This document shows positions 1 through 8,767 of a stretch of DNA of 64,000 nt, one piece after another; the first letter of the stretch is position 1, and each line of letters begins with the position of its first letter. The notes under the pieces are model-generated. The model ran no database searches and was not told the origin of the DNA. It saw only the letters and a program-made list of their open reading frames with translations. Position numbers and translations under genes: made by a program. This DNA is from CAVXNB01 sp963763085 (GTDB taxonomy: Bacteria; Actinomycetota; Acidimicrobiia; Acidimicrobiales; Bog-793): positions 744,001 to 808,000 of the forward strand of contig CAVXNB010000003.1 of the NCBI GenBank assembly GCA_963763085.1, read 5' to 3'.

Positions 1-71
1 TCTTGCAGCGCGTGGATTTCGTCACCTGTCAGCGTCAAGCTTTTCCGCCCCTCCGGCTTTGCGTTCTGGTG

Positions 72-551
72 CTACTGCGGCAGCTGCGATCGGACCTGGT
101 GATTCCTGGCGCTGTCCATGCCTTTGCGTCCCCCCACGAGCGGCGCCAGGATCACCGGGCGCCGGGACAGGCGCATCAACCGCTCGCGGTCGCCGGTCCG
201 GAAGAGCCGGCGTAGGCCGCGCCTCCGGTGCCACCCGACGACGATCGCGTCGGCCTCGCACACATCGGCCTGATCGAGGATCGCTTGGGCGACGCGTCCC
301 TGTAGGGTGCTCGCCACCCTTCCGCTCGCCCCGACACCGGCCATCCGCAGCTCGAACACGGCCTCTTCGACGATGCTGGAGGCCTCCTCCATCGTCTCGA
401 CATAGCAAGATCCCGCCTTGCTGCACCGACGCTCGCGGACATGGACGACGTGCACTCCGCTGCCCGTATCGGACGCCAGCGCGGTTGCGAGTTGCAGGAC
501 CGGACCATCGGCCTCGCACCGCCTGACTCCGACGACGATCCTGCCCAGCAT
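72..551 (-). CDS. Universal stress protein (UspA) family protein
   Basis: The product begins MLGRIVVGVRR, the typical opening beta strand of the Usp fold, and continues with a helix and a second strand (VHVVHVRER). Near residues 95-115 it has the segment CEADAIVVGWHRRRGLRR, which resembles the Usp nucleotide-binding turn. At about 160 residues it is the length of a single-domain Usp. An in-frame start also exists 24 bases upstream at 575; the internal one is preferred because the family fold starts there. UspA proteins are cytoplasmic stress-response factors, often ATP-binding. The gene is divergent from the KdpD-like kinase that starts at 679, and Usp domains are frequent partners of KdpD proteins, so the pairing may be functional. 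The C-terminal ~20 residues are outside the fold. Confidence 0.7.
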   Translation of the reverse strand: MLGRIVVGVRRCEADGPVLQLATALASDTGSGVHVVHVRERRCSKAGSCYVETMEEASSIVEEAVFELRMAGVGASGRVASTLQGRVAQAILDQADVCEADAIVVGWHRRRGLRRLFRTGDRERLMRLSRRPVILAPLVGGRKGMDSARNHQVRSQLPQ

Positions 552-678
552 TGACTCAATTATCAGGCACCGCATCTGAACAAACTCTCAACCCGCCTGG
601 TCTCGGCCTGAATAAAGTCTGAACACGCCGCGCGCTTCGCCTGCTCTGTCTCCTAACCTTGCGTGTGAGGAGAGCCCT

Positions 679-2184
679 ATGAGCTCGGCACGACGCAGTG
701 TGAGAGGCACCGCCGTGGCGCTAGGCGTCATGGCCGTGCTGACCGTGGCCATGATCCCGCTCAGGAGCCACCTGAGCGCCGCGACCGACGGCTTGATCCT
801 GATCATCCCGGTCGTCGCCGGCGTCGTGTCGGGTGGCTTCGGCGCCGGCGTGGTCAGCGTGATTGCCGGGTTCCTCGTCTACGACTTCGTGTTCACGCCC
901 CCGTACTACACGCCCTGGGTCGGCTCGGCCGAGAACTGGGTGGCGCCTGGCGTATACCTCGTCGTGATGCTGCTGGTCGCTCGCGTCGTGGCGGGCATGG
1001 CGGCCGCGAGGCTCGAGACGGCGCGGCAGAAGGACGCGATCAGGAAGTTGTTCGAGCTGTCGAACCTGCTGGTCGGCGACAAGCCGCTCGCGGAGCTGCT
1101 CGGGCTCATCGTGTCGACGCTCCGCGACGCGTTCGAGCTCCGGACGGTCGCGGTCCTCCTGCCGGCGTCGGGAAGGCTCGAGATCGCCGCATCGGCGGGC
1201 GAACCGCTCGACCAGCCCGAGCTCGACTTGGTCGGACCGGCAGTCGGCACCGACGGGGGACTCCCGTCATACCGCGGGAACGAGACAGTCCTGTCGATGG
1301 CCCTGACCGCGAACGGGCGCCCCATCGGGTACCTCGTGCTGTGCGGCACGACGATCGCCTTGCACGAGCGCGAGCCCTTCCTCACCTTCGCGAACCAGAC
1401 GGCGCTCGCCGTTGAGCGCTCGCAGCTGCGCGAGGAGGCGCTGCGGGCCAAGCTCCTGGAAGAGGTCGGGCGACTCGCCAAGTCCCTCGTGGCCGCGGTG
1501 TCCCACGATCTCCGCACGCCCCTCGCCTCGATCAAGATGTCCGCCTCGACCCTGAGCGACCCCGACTTGCAGCTCGCTCCGGAGCGTCGCCAGGAGCTGG
1601 CTCAGCTCATCGACCATCAGGCCGACCGGCTCGCGCGCCTGGCGGCGAACCTGCTCGACATGGGCCGGATCCAGGCCGGCGTGCTCGAACCGCGGCGTGA
1701 GCTCGTCCCCTTGCCGGACCTGATCACTGAAGCCGTCCGCGGTGTGGCCGCCACCGTCGATCCGGACCGGATCCGCATCACGCTGCCGCTCGATCTGCCT
1801 CTCGTCGACATCGACCGGCTCTTGATCGGCGAGGCGGTCTTCAACCTGCTCGAGAACGCGGCACGGCACGCTCCAGCGGAGGCCCCGATCGTGGTCGCCG
1901 CCAGAGATCGCGATGACGGGACGATCGAGCTCTCCGTCTCCGACAGCGGCCCAGGCGTGCCTCGGCCGGAACGATCGGCTGTCTTCGGCATGTACAACCG
2001 GAGGGAGGCGGACGGCGGCGCCGGGCTCGGGCTCGCCATTGCCAAGGCATTCGTCGAGGCGCATGGTGAGACGATCTGGGTAGAGGACGCGCCCGGCGGA
2101 GGAGCGAGATTCTGCATGACGCTTTCCACTCCGATCCATCTCGAGTACGGACTTATGGCCAGTGGCGCGGATACTCGTAATTGA
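679..2184 (+). CDS. KdpD-like sensor histidine kinase, short form
   Basis: Membrane-bound sensor kinase of 501 residues. The N-terminal ~115 residues hold hydrophobic segments separated by short loops (DUF4118-like KdpD membrane region). A GAF-like segment follows at about 125-250, then a dimerisation/phosphoacceptor domain with the H-box SHDLRTPLASIK (His276) and an ATPase domain with N-box NLLENAARHAP, G1 DSGPGVP and G2 GAGLGLAIA. It lacks the ~370-residue N-terminal KdpD/Usp sensor domain of full-length KdpD. The ATG at 679 has GAGGAG just upstream. It overlaps the response regulator by 23 bases, so the two are translationally coupled. No kdpFABC genes lie nearby, so the signal is unknown; K+ or turgor sensing is only inferred from homology. 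Confidence 0.9.
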   Translation: MSSARRSVRGTAVALGVMAVLTVAMIPLRSHLSAATDGLILIIPVVAGVVSGGFGAGVVSVIAGFLVYDFVFTPPYYTPWVGSAENWVAPGVYLVVMLLVARVVAGMAAARLETARQKDAIRKLFELSNLLVGDKPLAELLGLIVSTLRDAFELRTVAVLLPASGRLEIAASAGEPLDQPELDLVGPAVGTDGGLPSYRGNETVLSMALTANGRPIGYLVLCGTTIALHEREPFLTFANQTALAVERSQLREEALRAKLLEEVGRLAKSLVAAVSHDLRTPLASIKMSASTLSDPDLQLAPERRQELAQLIDHQADRLARLAANLLDMGRIQAGVLEPRRELVPLPDLITEAVRGVAATVDPDRIRITLPLDLPLVDIDRLLIGEAVFNLLENAARHAPAEAPIVVAARDRDDGTIELSVSDSGPGVPRPERSAVFGMYNRREADGGAGLGLAIAKAFVEAHGETIWVEDAPGGGARFCMTLSTPIHLEYGLMASGADTRN

Positions 2185-2845
2185 CGACGACGTCGCGTTG
2201 CTGCGCGGCGCACGGGTCGGCTTCGAAGCGCTCGGTCACGTGGTGTTGACTTCGGCCACCGGGATGCAGGGGTTGGCCGACGCCGCCGTCAAGGCACCGG
2301 ACGTGATCGTGCTCGATCTCGGCCTGCCGGACATCGACGGCGTTGAGGTCTGCCGGCGCCTTCGCCAATGGAGCTCGGTCCCCATCGTCGTGCTCTCGGC
2401 TGACGGCTCAGAAGACCGCAAGGTCGCCGCCCTCGACAGCGGAGCCGACGACTACATGACCAAGCCTTTCGGCATGCGCGAGCTCGACGCCCGGCTGCGC
2501 GTCGCGCAGCGTCATCACGAGCCCAAGCCCGACGGCGAACCGACGAGATTCGCGGTCGGACCGCTCGAGTTCGACCTCATCCACAACGAGGCGCGGATGG
2601 ACGGTCGGTCGCTGAGCTTGACATCGACCGAGTTCTCGTTTCTCAGCTACCTCGGCCGCAACGCCGGCAAGATCTGCACCCACCGGATGATCCTCGGGCA
2701 CGTCTGGGGACCGCGCTACGGCAACGAGGCGGGCTATCTGCACGCATACGCCTACCGCCTCCGCCGCAAGCTCGGCGACGAGGAGAGCAGGCTGCTCGTG
2801 ACCGTGCCTGGCATCGGCTACCGCCTCGACGTCGGGGTCGCCTGA
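2162..2845 (+). CDS. KdpE-like OmpR-family response regulator
   Basis: A 227-residue regulator. The receiver domain (about 1-120) has the acidic pocket DDD at 8-10, the phosphorylation site Asp52 in VLDLGLPD, and the conserved Lys in TKPFG. The C-terminal winged helix (about 130-227) has the OmpR/PhoB pattern LTSTEFSFLSYLGRN and ends with VTVPGIGYRL. The GTG start at 2162 lies inside the kinase gene; the usual first residues MARILVIDDD support it. It should be phosphorylated by the upstream kinase and bind DNA as a dimer. Target genes cannot be named from the sequence; the hydantoin/urocanase operon begins only 51 bases downstream on the same strand and may share readthrough. Confidence 0.92.
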   Translation: MARILVIDDDVALLRGARVGFEALGHVVLTSATGMQGLADAAVKAPDVIVLDLGLPDIDGVEVCRRLRQWSSVPIVVLSADGSEDRKVAALDSGADDYMTKPFGMRELDARLRVAQRHHEPKPDGEPTRFAVGPLEFDLIHNEARMDGRSLSLTSTEFSFLSYLGRNAGKICTHRMILGHVWGPRYGNEAGYLHAYAYRLRRKLGDEESRLLVTVPGIGYRLDVGVA

Positions 2846-2896
2846 GCCCTGCAACGGACGGGTCCCTCCTCTGCCGGGCGAGCTAGCGTCCGAGCC

Positions 2897-4259
2897 GTGA
2901 CTGACCTCCCGGCGTGCGATCTGGCGGTGTCCGGCTTGCTGGTCCTGCCTGACGGCCCACCCGTCCACGGCGAGGTCCGCATCACGGCCGGCCGTATCGA
3001 CGCCGTCGTCGCCGAATCTGGGGCCGGTCCCGCCGCTCGGACCCTCGACGCCGGCGATGCCTACGTCCTTGCGGGTGCCGTGGACGCCCACGTGCACTGT
3101 CTCAGCAACCCCGGCGAAGGCATCGAGGCCGCGACGAGAGCCGCCGCCGCCGGCGGGGTCACGACCATCGTCGAGATGCCCTACGACGCCGGCGACCCGG
3201 TGAACAACGTCGGCACCCTCGAAGCCAAGAAGAAACGGGTCGCCGACGAAGCCGTCATCGACGTCGCCCTGCTCGCGACCGTTCGTCCGCAAGGCGGGGC
3301 GTCGGACGTGGGCGCGCTGGTCTCGCACGGCGCGTGCGGCTTCAAGCTTTCGCTGTTCGACACCGATTCACGGCGTTTCCCTCGGATTCCCGACGACCAG
3401 CTCCTCGACGTGCTCGCGGCCATCTCCGCTGCCGACAGCTTGGCGTGCTTCCACGCCGAGAACGACGAGATCATCAAGCCGTTGATCGAACGGCTAAGGG
3501 CGGAGACACCCGAAGATCCAAGCGCCCACAGCCGATCCCGGCCACCGGTGAGCGAGACCGAGGCGGTCCTGAAGGCCCTCGAATTCGGCTTCACGACGCA
3601 GTGCCGGCTGCACCTTTGTCACCTGAGCCTGGCGCGATCGGTCGAGCTCGCCCGGTGGTTCGCCGGCGCAGGGACTCGATGTGAGCACGGAGACGTGCCC
3701 GCACTACCTGTGCTTCGCGGAGGAGGACCTCCTCACCCAGAAGGGGCGACTCAAGATCAACCCTCCGTTGCGGACAGGCAAGGACCGCGAAGGACTCTGG
3801 GCCGCGCTCGGTGCCGGCGACATCGACGTCGTCGCCTCTGACCACGCCCCCTGGGACCTCGCCGACAAGCTGCACCCGGTCATCTTCGACAACCACTCCG
3901 GGGCGCCCGGAGTCGAGACGCTCGTACCCGTCGTGCTCTCGGAAGGCCTCGAGCGGGGCGTCCCGGTCACGACGTTGGCCAAGGCGCTGTCCGAGACGCC
4001 GGCCCGTCGCTTCCGGCTGCCCGGCAAGGGCGCGCTCCGGGCCGGCTTCGACGGGGATCTCGTCGTCTTCGATCCAACAGCCGAGGGAACGATCGACGAG
4101 TCCAGGCTGCATTCGAACGCCGGCTGGAGTCCCTATCACGGGCGCCGCCTCCGGGGTCAGGTGACGACCGTCGTCTCGCGGGGCGAGGTCGTCTGGGACG
4201 GGGAGCTCGACGTCCGACCCGGCCGCGGGCGCTTCGTCCTGGCCGAAGGAGGCCGATGA
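2897..4259 (+). pseudogene. Cyclic amidohydrolase (hydantoinase/allantoinase-like), one frame change
   Basis: A metal-dependent amidohydrolase of the dihydroorotase/hydantoinase superfamily that opens cyclic ureides. Visible metal-site motifs are HxH in DAHVHCLSN, the carboxylated-lysine segment GFKLSLF, FHAEN, HLCHLSL and ASDHAPW, all in the expected order. The coding frame from GTG 2897 continues to about 3670, where the protein switches +1 to the frame reading GLDVSTETCPHYL and runs to 4259. One extra base in the GGG at 3671-3673 would explain it. The joined product is about 450 residues, normal for the family. It overlaps the next gene by 4 bases (ATGA). Given the neighbours, hydantoin-5-propionate is a plausible substrate; allantoin or hydantoin are alternatives. 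Real inactivation or a sequence error cannot be told apart here. Confidence 0.85.
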
Positions 4260-5497
4260 GAACCGATCTCCCGCTCCCCGAGCAGGCGTGGCTGCACGAC
4301 GAGATCGAGTCGCTGGCGGAGATCCGCGAACCCGATGCCCCCGGATGGACACGCCGGGCGCTGTCGGAGGTGGAGACGGCGGGCCGCCAGGAGGTGGAGC
4401 GCAGGATGCGTGCCGCCGGCCTGGATGTCCACGTCGACGGGGCCGGCAACCTCGTCGGCGTGCTCGAGGGCCGGGACGGCGGATCGGCGCTCGTAACGGG
4501 GTCGCACACCGACACGGTGCTCGGCGGGGGCCGATTCGACGGGATCATCGGCGTGCTCGGGGCCCTCGAGGCGTTGCGCTGCCTCGCCGAGGCGGGCGTG
4601 CGGCTTCGCCATGACCTGTGGGTCGTCGACTTCTACGGAGAGGAGCCGAACGAATTCGGCCTGTCCTGCCTGGGAAGCCGGGCCGTCGCGGGCAACCTCT
4701 CCCGCGTCCACCTCGACCGGGCCGACCAGTCCGGACGCCGGCTGGGAGAGGCTATGGCGGCGGTCGGCATCGACCCCGACCGGGCGCTCTCGGCGAGCTG
4801 GAACCCGAAGGATCTGGCGGCCTTCGTGGAGTGCCACATCGAACAGGGCCCTCGTCTCGAGGAGGAAGGCATCGAGATCGGCGTGGTGTCGGCGATCGCC
4901 GGCATCGACCGGGCCACGGTGAACCTGCAAGGTCGTCGCGACCACGCCGGGACGATGCCGGTGGCGCTGCGTCACGATGCGGCTTGCGCAGCGGCCGAGG
5001 TCGTCCTCGCCGTCGAACGTCTCGGGCGTGACGGCGGCGTCGGCACGACCGGTCGCGTCGTCGTCGAGCCGGGCGCCGCCAACATCGTCCCCGAGCACGC
5101 GCTCTTGTGGGTCGAATTCCGCAGCATCGAAGAGACCTGGCTGGAGCGAACCCGCCAACAGCTCGAAGGTGCCGTGGCTGAGGCGGGTGACCGCCGCGGC
5201 GTGCGGGGCGACGTGGAGTGGACGTCCGCTGAAGCGCCGACCGTGATGTCCGACCTCGTCGCCAGAGCAGTGGAGGACGCCGCGGGCGCGCTCGGGCGTT
5301 CGGTGCTCAGGCTCCCGAGCGGAGCAGGGCACGACAGTGCCCAGCTGGCGTCGCTCACCCCGACGGGGATGCTGTTCGTCCCTTCGGCGGGGGGTCGCAG
5401 CCATTGCCCGGAGGAATTCACCGACGCGGCCGACGTTGCGGTCGGGGCGCAGGTGCTCGCTGCGACACTTGCCCATCTGGACGAGATCACGACGTGA
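4256..5497 (+). CDS. N-carbamoyl-L-amino-acid hydrolase / allantoate amidohydrolase family (M20)
   Basis: A zinc amidohydrolase of 413 residues of the HyuC/AmaB/AllC group. It has the M20-type metal motifs GSHTDTV, GGRFDGIIG and YGEEPNEFG, the substrate-binding ECHIEQGP, and the C-terminal GAGHDSAQLA, all in the family order. These enzymes remove the carbamoyl group from N-carbamoyl amino acids, or hydrolyse allantoate, giving CO2 and ammonia. Its ATG overlaps the stop of the cyclic amidohydrolase, and its stop overlaps the GTG of the urocanase homologue, so the three genes are coupled. In that setting N-carbamoyl-glutamate is the likely substrate (inference). It is intact, with no odd residues seen. 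Confidence 0.9.
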   Translation: MRTDLPLPEQAWLHDEIESLAEIREPDAPGWTRRALSEVETAGRQEVERRMRAAGLDVHVDGAGNLVGVLEGRDGGSALVTGSHTDTVLGGGRFDGIIGVLGALEALRCLAEAGVRLRHDLWVVDFYGEEPNEFGLSCLGSRAVAGNLSRVHLDRADQSGRRLGEAMAAVGIDPDRALSASWNPKDLAAFVECHIEQGPRLEEEGIEIGVVSAIAGIDRATVNLQGRRDHAGTMPVALRHDAACAAAEVVLAVERLGRDGGVGTTGRVVVEPGAANIVPEHALLWVEFRSIEETWLERTRQQLEGAVAEAGDRRGVRGDVEWTSAEAPTVMSDLVARAVEDAAGALGRSVLRLPSGAGHDSAQLASLTPTGMLFVPSAGGRSHCPEEFTDAADVAVGAQVLAATLAHLDEITT

Positions 5498-7214
5498 GCC
5501 ATCCGCTGGTGGTCGCCGGGCGCGGCGGTGAGCTCCGCTGCCGTGGCTGGAGGCAGGAGTCGATCCTGCGGATGCTGGAGAACAATCTCGAGATCGGCGA
5601 GCGCCCGGAGGACCTCGTCATCTACGCCGGTCGGGGCAAGGCCGCCCGGGACTGGGCGAGCTACCACGAGATCGTCGAGGCGCTGCATCACCTCGGCGAG
5701 GACGAGACGCTCGTGATCCAGTCGGGCAAGCCGGTCGGCATCTGGCAGACCCAGCATGCTGCCCCGCTCGTGGTCATGGCGAACGGCAACGTGACCGCCG
5801 GGCCGAGCCCGGAGGAGTTCTACGCGCTTCTCGACGCCGGGCTCACGATCTGGCCCGGCATGACGGCGGCCGCCTGGCAGTACATCGGCCCGCAGGGCAT
5901 CGTGCAGGGGACCTACGAGAGCTTCATGTCTGCCGGACGGACCTACTTCGGCGGCTCGCTCGCCGGCCGGACCATCCTGACCGGTGGTTGCGGCGGCATG
6001 GGCGGCGCCCAGCCAATGGCGGGCAAGCTCGCCGGCGCCTCGATTCTCGTCGCCGAGGTGAACGAAGAGCGCCTGCGCCGGCGCCAGGACAGCGGCTACC
6101 TCGACGGGTACACGACCGATCTCTCGAGCGCGATCGACCGCTGGCTGGCGACGGCGAGCGGGGGCGAGGCCGGTTCGGTCGGCGTGGTGGCCAACGTCGT
6201 CGAGGTGATGGAAAAGCTGCTCGAGCGCCGGATGACCCCCGACATCGTGACGGATCAGACCACGACCGATCCTCGCGACGGGTACTGCCCCATCGGGCTG
6301 AGCGCCTCCGAAGCCGAGCGGCTGCGCGTCGACGATCCGGACGAGCTGGTCGTTCTCGCCCGGACGACTCTCGCCCGCCACGTCCGGGCGATGCTCGAGT
6401 TCAGGCGCCGCGGCGCGGTCGTCTTCGAGTACGGCAACTGGCTGCGGAGGGAGGCGCTCCGGGCCGGCGTGGACGACGCCATGGAGATTCCGAGCTTCGT
6501 CACCCTGTTCATACGGCCAATGTTCTGCGAGGCCATCGGTCCGTTCCGGTGGATCGCGATCTCGGGCAGTGAAGCGACGATCACGAGGATCGACTCGTTG
6601 CTGACCGAGATGTTCAGCGATGTGCCGCGGGTCACGCAATGGTTGGCCAAGGCCCAGAGCATCGCCTTCACGGGCCTGCCCGCCCGCATCTGCTGGCTCG
6701 GCCACCACGAACGAACGAGGGCGGCGCTCGCGGTCAACGAGCTGATCGGTTCCGGCGAGATCGAGGGTCCCGTTGCCTTCACGCGCGACCATCTCGACGC
6801 CGGCAGCGCGTCGATCCCGGAGCGTGAGACCGAGGCCATGGTCGATGGGAGCGACGCCATCGCGGACTGGGCCCTGTTGAATGCCATGTTGAACGGCGCC
6901 GCCGGCGCCGATCTCATCGCTCTTCACGGGCTCGCCGGGCGTTCGCAGAGCGCCGGTGTGACCCTGATCGCCGACGGTTCCTCCGGCGCCGCAGAGCGGA
7001 TCGAGCGTGTCCTCGAGGCCGACACCGGTCTCGGCATCCTTCGGTACGCCGACGCGGGCTACCAGGCGGCGACGGCCGCTGCCGAACGGAACGGCCTCGG
7101 GATCGAGCGCCAGCTGGCGGCGCGTCGGGCGGCGGCGGCCCGGCGGCCGACGGCCCGGCGGCGGACGGCCCGGCGGCGACGCACCGGGCGGCGACGCATC
7201 GGGCGGCCGAGTAG
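5494..7214 (+). CDS. Urocanate hydratase family protein (probable thiourocanate or S-methyl-thiourocanate hydratase)
   Basis: A full-length urocanase homologue, starting at the GTG that overlaps the previous stop. Conserved landmarks include GKAARDW, QSGKPVG, QYIGPQGIVQGTYE, TGGCGGMGGAQP, GPFRWIAISG, GLPARICWLG and DGSDAIADW. Two sites differ from canonical HutU. The segment normally reading RDHLDCGS reads RDHLDAGS, losing the cysteine that corresponds to Cys410 of the Pseudomonas enzyme. The Gly-rich NAD-side loop after ALHG reads LAGRSQSAG. No hutH, hutI or hutG is present. The neighbours fit ergothioneine breakdown, where paralogous hydratases act on (S-methyl-)thiourocanate. The last codons lie in a 15-bp repeat tract with one 14-bp unit; restoring one base leads to the TAG at 7212, just before the next ATG. 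Left as read, the frame would run on through the next gene. Confidence 0.85.
7137..7210. repeat. Five-unit ~15-bp GC-rich tandem repeat at a gene end
   Basis: Units of the type GGCCCGGCGGCSGAC follow one another at 7137-7151, 7152-7166, 7167-7180, 7181-7195 and 7196-7210. The third is 14 bases long. The tract encodes the low-complexity C-terminal tail of the urocanase homologue and ends 6 bases before the DUF917 start. The short unit shifts the reading frame. Slippage in vivo or a sequencing error would both produce it. Confidence 0.75.
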
Positions 7215-7216
7215 CG

Positions 7217-8302
7217 ATGGAGCTGCTGGACCTCGAATCGGCCCGCGCAGCGGTCATGGGCGGCCTGCTGCTCGGCGCCGGCGGCGGCGGGTTCGAGGAG
7301 GGCTGGTCGGCCGCGAGGGACGTGTTCGATCTCGGCCGGCCCCGGCTGGCGTCGCTCGACGAGCTCGAGGAGGAAGCCGGCGTCGCGATCTCGACCTCGG
7401 TCGGCGCTCCCTCGGCCACCCGGTCAGCCTCGGGACTCGCCAACCGCATACGGGCTCTCGAGCTCCTCGTGGCCGCAGTGTCGCCTCCGGCCGCGCCCAT
7501 CCGCGCCACGATGGCCTCCCACCCGGGTGCCTGGATCGCGGAGACGTGGGTCCACGCCGCGGTGGATCCGACGCTCGTGGTGGCCGATGCCGCTGCCAAC
7601 GGGCGTGGACATCCGACCGTGAAAATGGGTGGCCTCGGCCTCGCCGGCCGGCTCGACGTGACTGTCCATCAGGCGGCCGCGGGCGGCGACGATGCGAAGG
7701 GCCACCTCGAGGTCGTGGCGCGTGGACCGACCCAGTTGACGGCCAACGTTCTTCGGAGCGCCGCTGTCGAGGCGGGCGGACTGATCGCCGCGTGCCGCGG
7801 TCCCTTCTCGGTTGGCTTCTGCCGGGAGGCGGCGGCAATCGGGGCGATCTCCGTATCGATCACATTGGGGCGGGCCATGCTCGAGGCGCAGGGAAAAGGG
7901 GCGCAGGCGATCGCCGACGCCGTACTCGGGACGCTCGGGGGCCGGGTGCTCGCCGAGGGCGTGGTGCGGGAGCATGAAAGTCGCCTCGTGGGAGGTTTCG
8001 ACGTGGGGCAGTTGTCGCTCGACACGCCCGAGGGCGGCCTCGAGATCGGCATATGCAACGAGTTCCTCTCTGCCGACGTCGCCGGCGTCCGCGTGGCAAC
8101 CTTTCCGGACCTGATCGTTCTCTTGTCGTCCGGCGACGGGATGCCCGTCGCCGCGGCTCGACTGGAGGTGGGCAGCAGAGTGATGGTTCTCGTCGTGGAC
8201 AAGGACCGTCTTCCGCTCGGTGCCGGCGTGCGTGACCCGAGCGTGTACCCGGAAGTGGAGCGCATGATGGGTAGGGAGCTGGCGCGCTACGCCCTCACGT
8301 GA
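7217..8302 (+). CDS. DUF917 family protein (S-methyl-thiohydantoin desulfurase family)
   Basis: The protein begins MELLDLESARAAVMGGLLLGAGGGG, the Gly-rich opening of DUF917 proteins, and continues with their long two-part fold, including PTVKMGGLGLAG and the C-terminal FPDLIVLL near a GMPV turn. DUF917 is the family now named after S-methyl-thiohydantoin desulfurase, an enzyme of S-methyl-ergothioneine breakdown; members also occur beside hydantoinases. Here it lies between a urocanase homologue and a cupin, downstream of a hydantoinase and a carbamoylase, which supports a thiohydantoin-type substrate. The open frame extends upstream in Gly/Pro-rich repeat DNA, but the ATG at 7217 is preferred because the fold starts there and the upstream stop is at 7212. 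Function is by family and context only. Confidence 0.85.
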   Translation: MELLDLESARAAVMGGLLLGAGGGGFEEGWSAARDVFDLGRPRLASLDELEEEAGVAISTSVGAPSATRSASGLANRIRALELLVAAVSPPAAPIRATMASHPGAWIAETWVHAAVDPTLVVADAAANGRGHPTVKMGGLGLAGRLDVTVHQAAAGGDDAKGHLEVVARGPTQLTANVLRSAAVEAGGLIAACRGPFSVGFCREAAAIGAISVSITLGRAMLEAQGKGAQAIADAVLGTLGGRVLAEGVVREHESRLVGGFDVGQLSLDTPEGGLEIGICNEFLSADVAGVRVATFPDLIVLLSSGDGMPVAAARLEVGSRVMVLVVDKDRLPLGAGVRDPSVYPEVERMMGRELARYALT

Positions 8303-8335
8303 ACAATCGCCCGACACTGATCAAGGAGGAGACCG

Positions 8336-8767
8336 ATGCCCGAGACCACTGCGGACGCCGGCGGCCGCCCGACGCTGCGACTCGTCCCGTCCCACGAGCT
8401 GAGCGCGAGCACCGCGCAGACACCCGGGATGGCCCGGTTCGCGGCAATCTCGGGAACCGCATGCGGTTCGGAGGATATCTGGATGGGAGAGACCCGGGTT
8501 GCGCGCGGCGCCCGCTCAGCCGACCACCATCACGGGCACTCGGAGACCGGGATCTACGTCGTCTCGGGCCATCCCGTGTTCGTGGTCGCTGACGGGGACG
8601 GCGAGCGGCGGCTCGAGACTTCGCCGGGCGACTACGTCTACGTGCCGCCCTTCGTCCCGCACCGGGAGGAGAACCCCTCTCTCGAAGAGGAGGCGGTGGT
8701 CGTCATCGCCCGGACCACCCAAGAGGCCATCGCCGTCAACCTTGACAGCCTCCACGATCTGAGGTGA
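8336..8767 (+). CDS. Cupin-domain protein
   Basis: A 143-residue single-domain cupin. Cupin motif 1 is visible as DHHHGHSETGIYVVSG and motif 2 as PGDYVYVPPFVPHREEN, giving the usual His/Glu metal ligands. The ATG at 8336 follows a strong AAGGAGG site. It is the last gene of the plus-strand operon starting at 2897, 33 bases after the DUF917 gene. Small cupins of this type can be dioxygenases, isomerases or binding proteins; none can be chosen here. The C-terminal end overlaps the convergent DUF3054 gene by 32 bases. A role in handling sulfur- or ureide-containing intermediates is only suggested by position. Confidence 0.85.
   Translation: MPETTADAGGRPTLRLVPSHELSASTAQTPGMARFAAISGTACGSEDIWMGETRVARGARSADHHHGHSETGIYVVSGHPVFVVADGDGERRLETSPGDYVYVPPFVPHREENPSLEEEAVVVIARTTQEAIAVNLDSLHDLR

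Noticed and set aside
679..2845. A complete Kdp potassium system
   Set aside because: Only the kinase (without the long N-terminal domain) and regulator are present; no kdpFABC lies within the window.
5494..7214. Ordinary histidine-utilisation hutU
   Set aside because: The catalytic-site Cys position is Ala, no other hut gene is present and the neighbours are hydantoin-type enzymes. Not excluded, but less likely than a thiourocanate-type enzyme.
4972..7599. An 875-codon open frame on the minus strand opposite the carbamoylase and urocanase genes
   Set aside because: It is antisense to two well-conserved genes, is rich in Arg/Gly/Pro, has no motif and reflects the high GC third positions.
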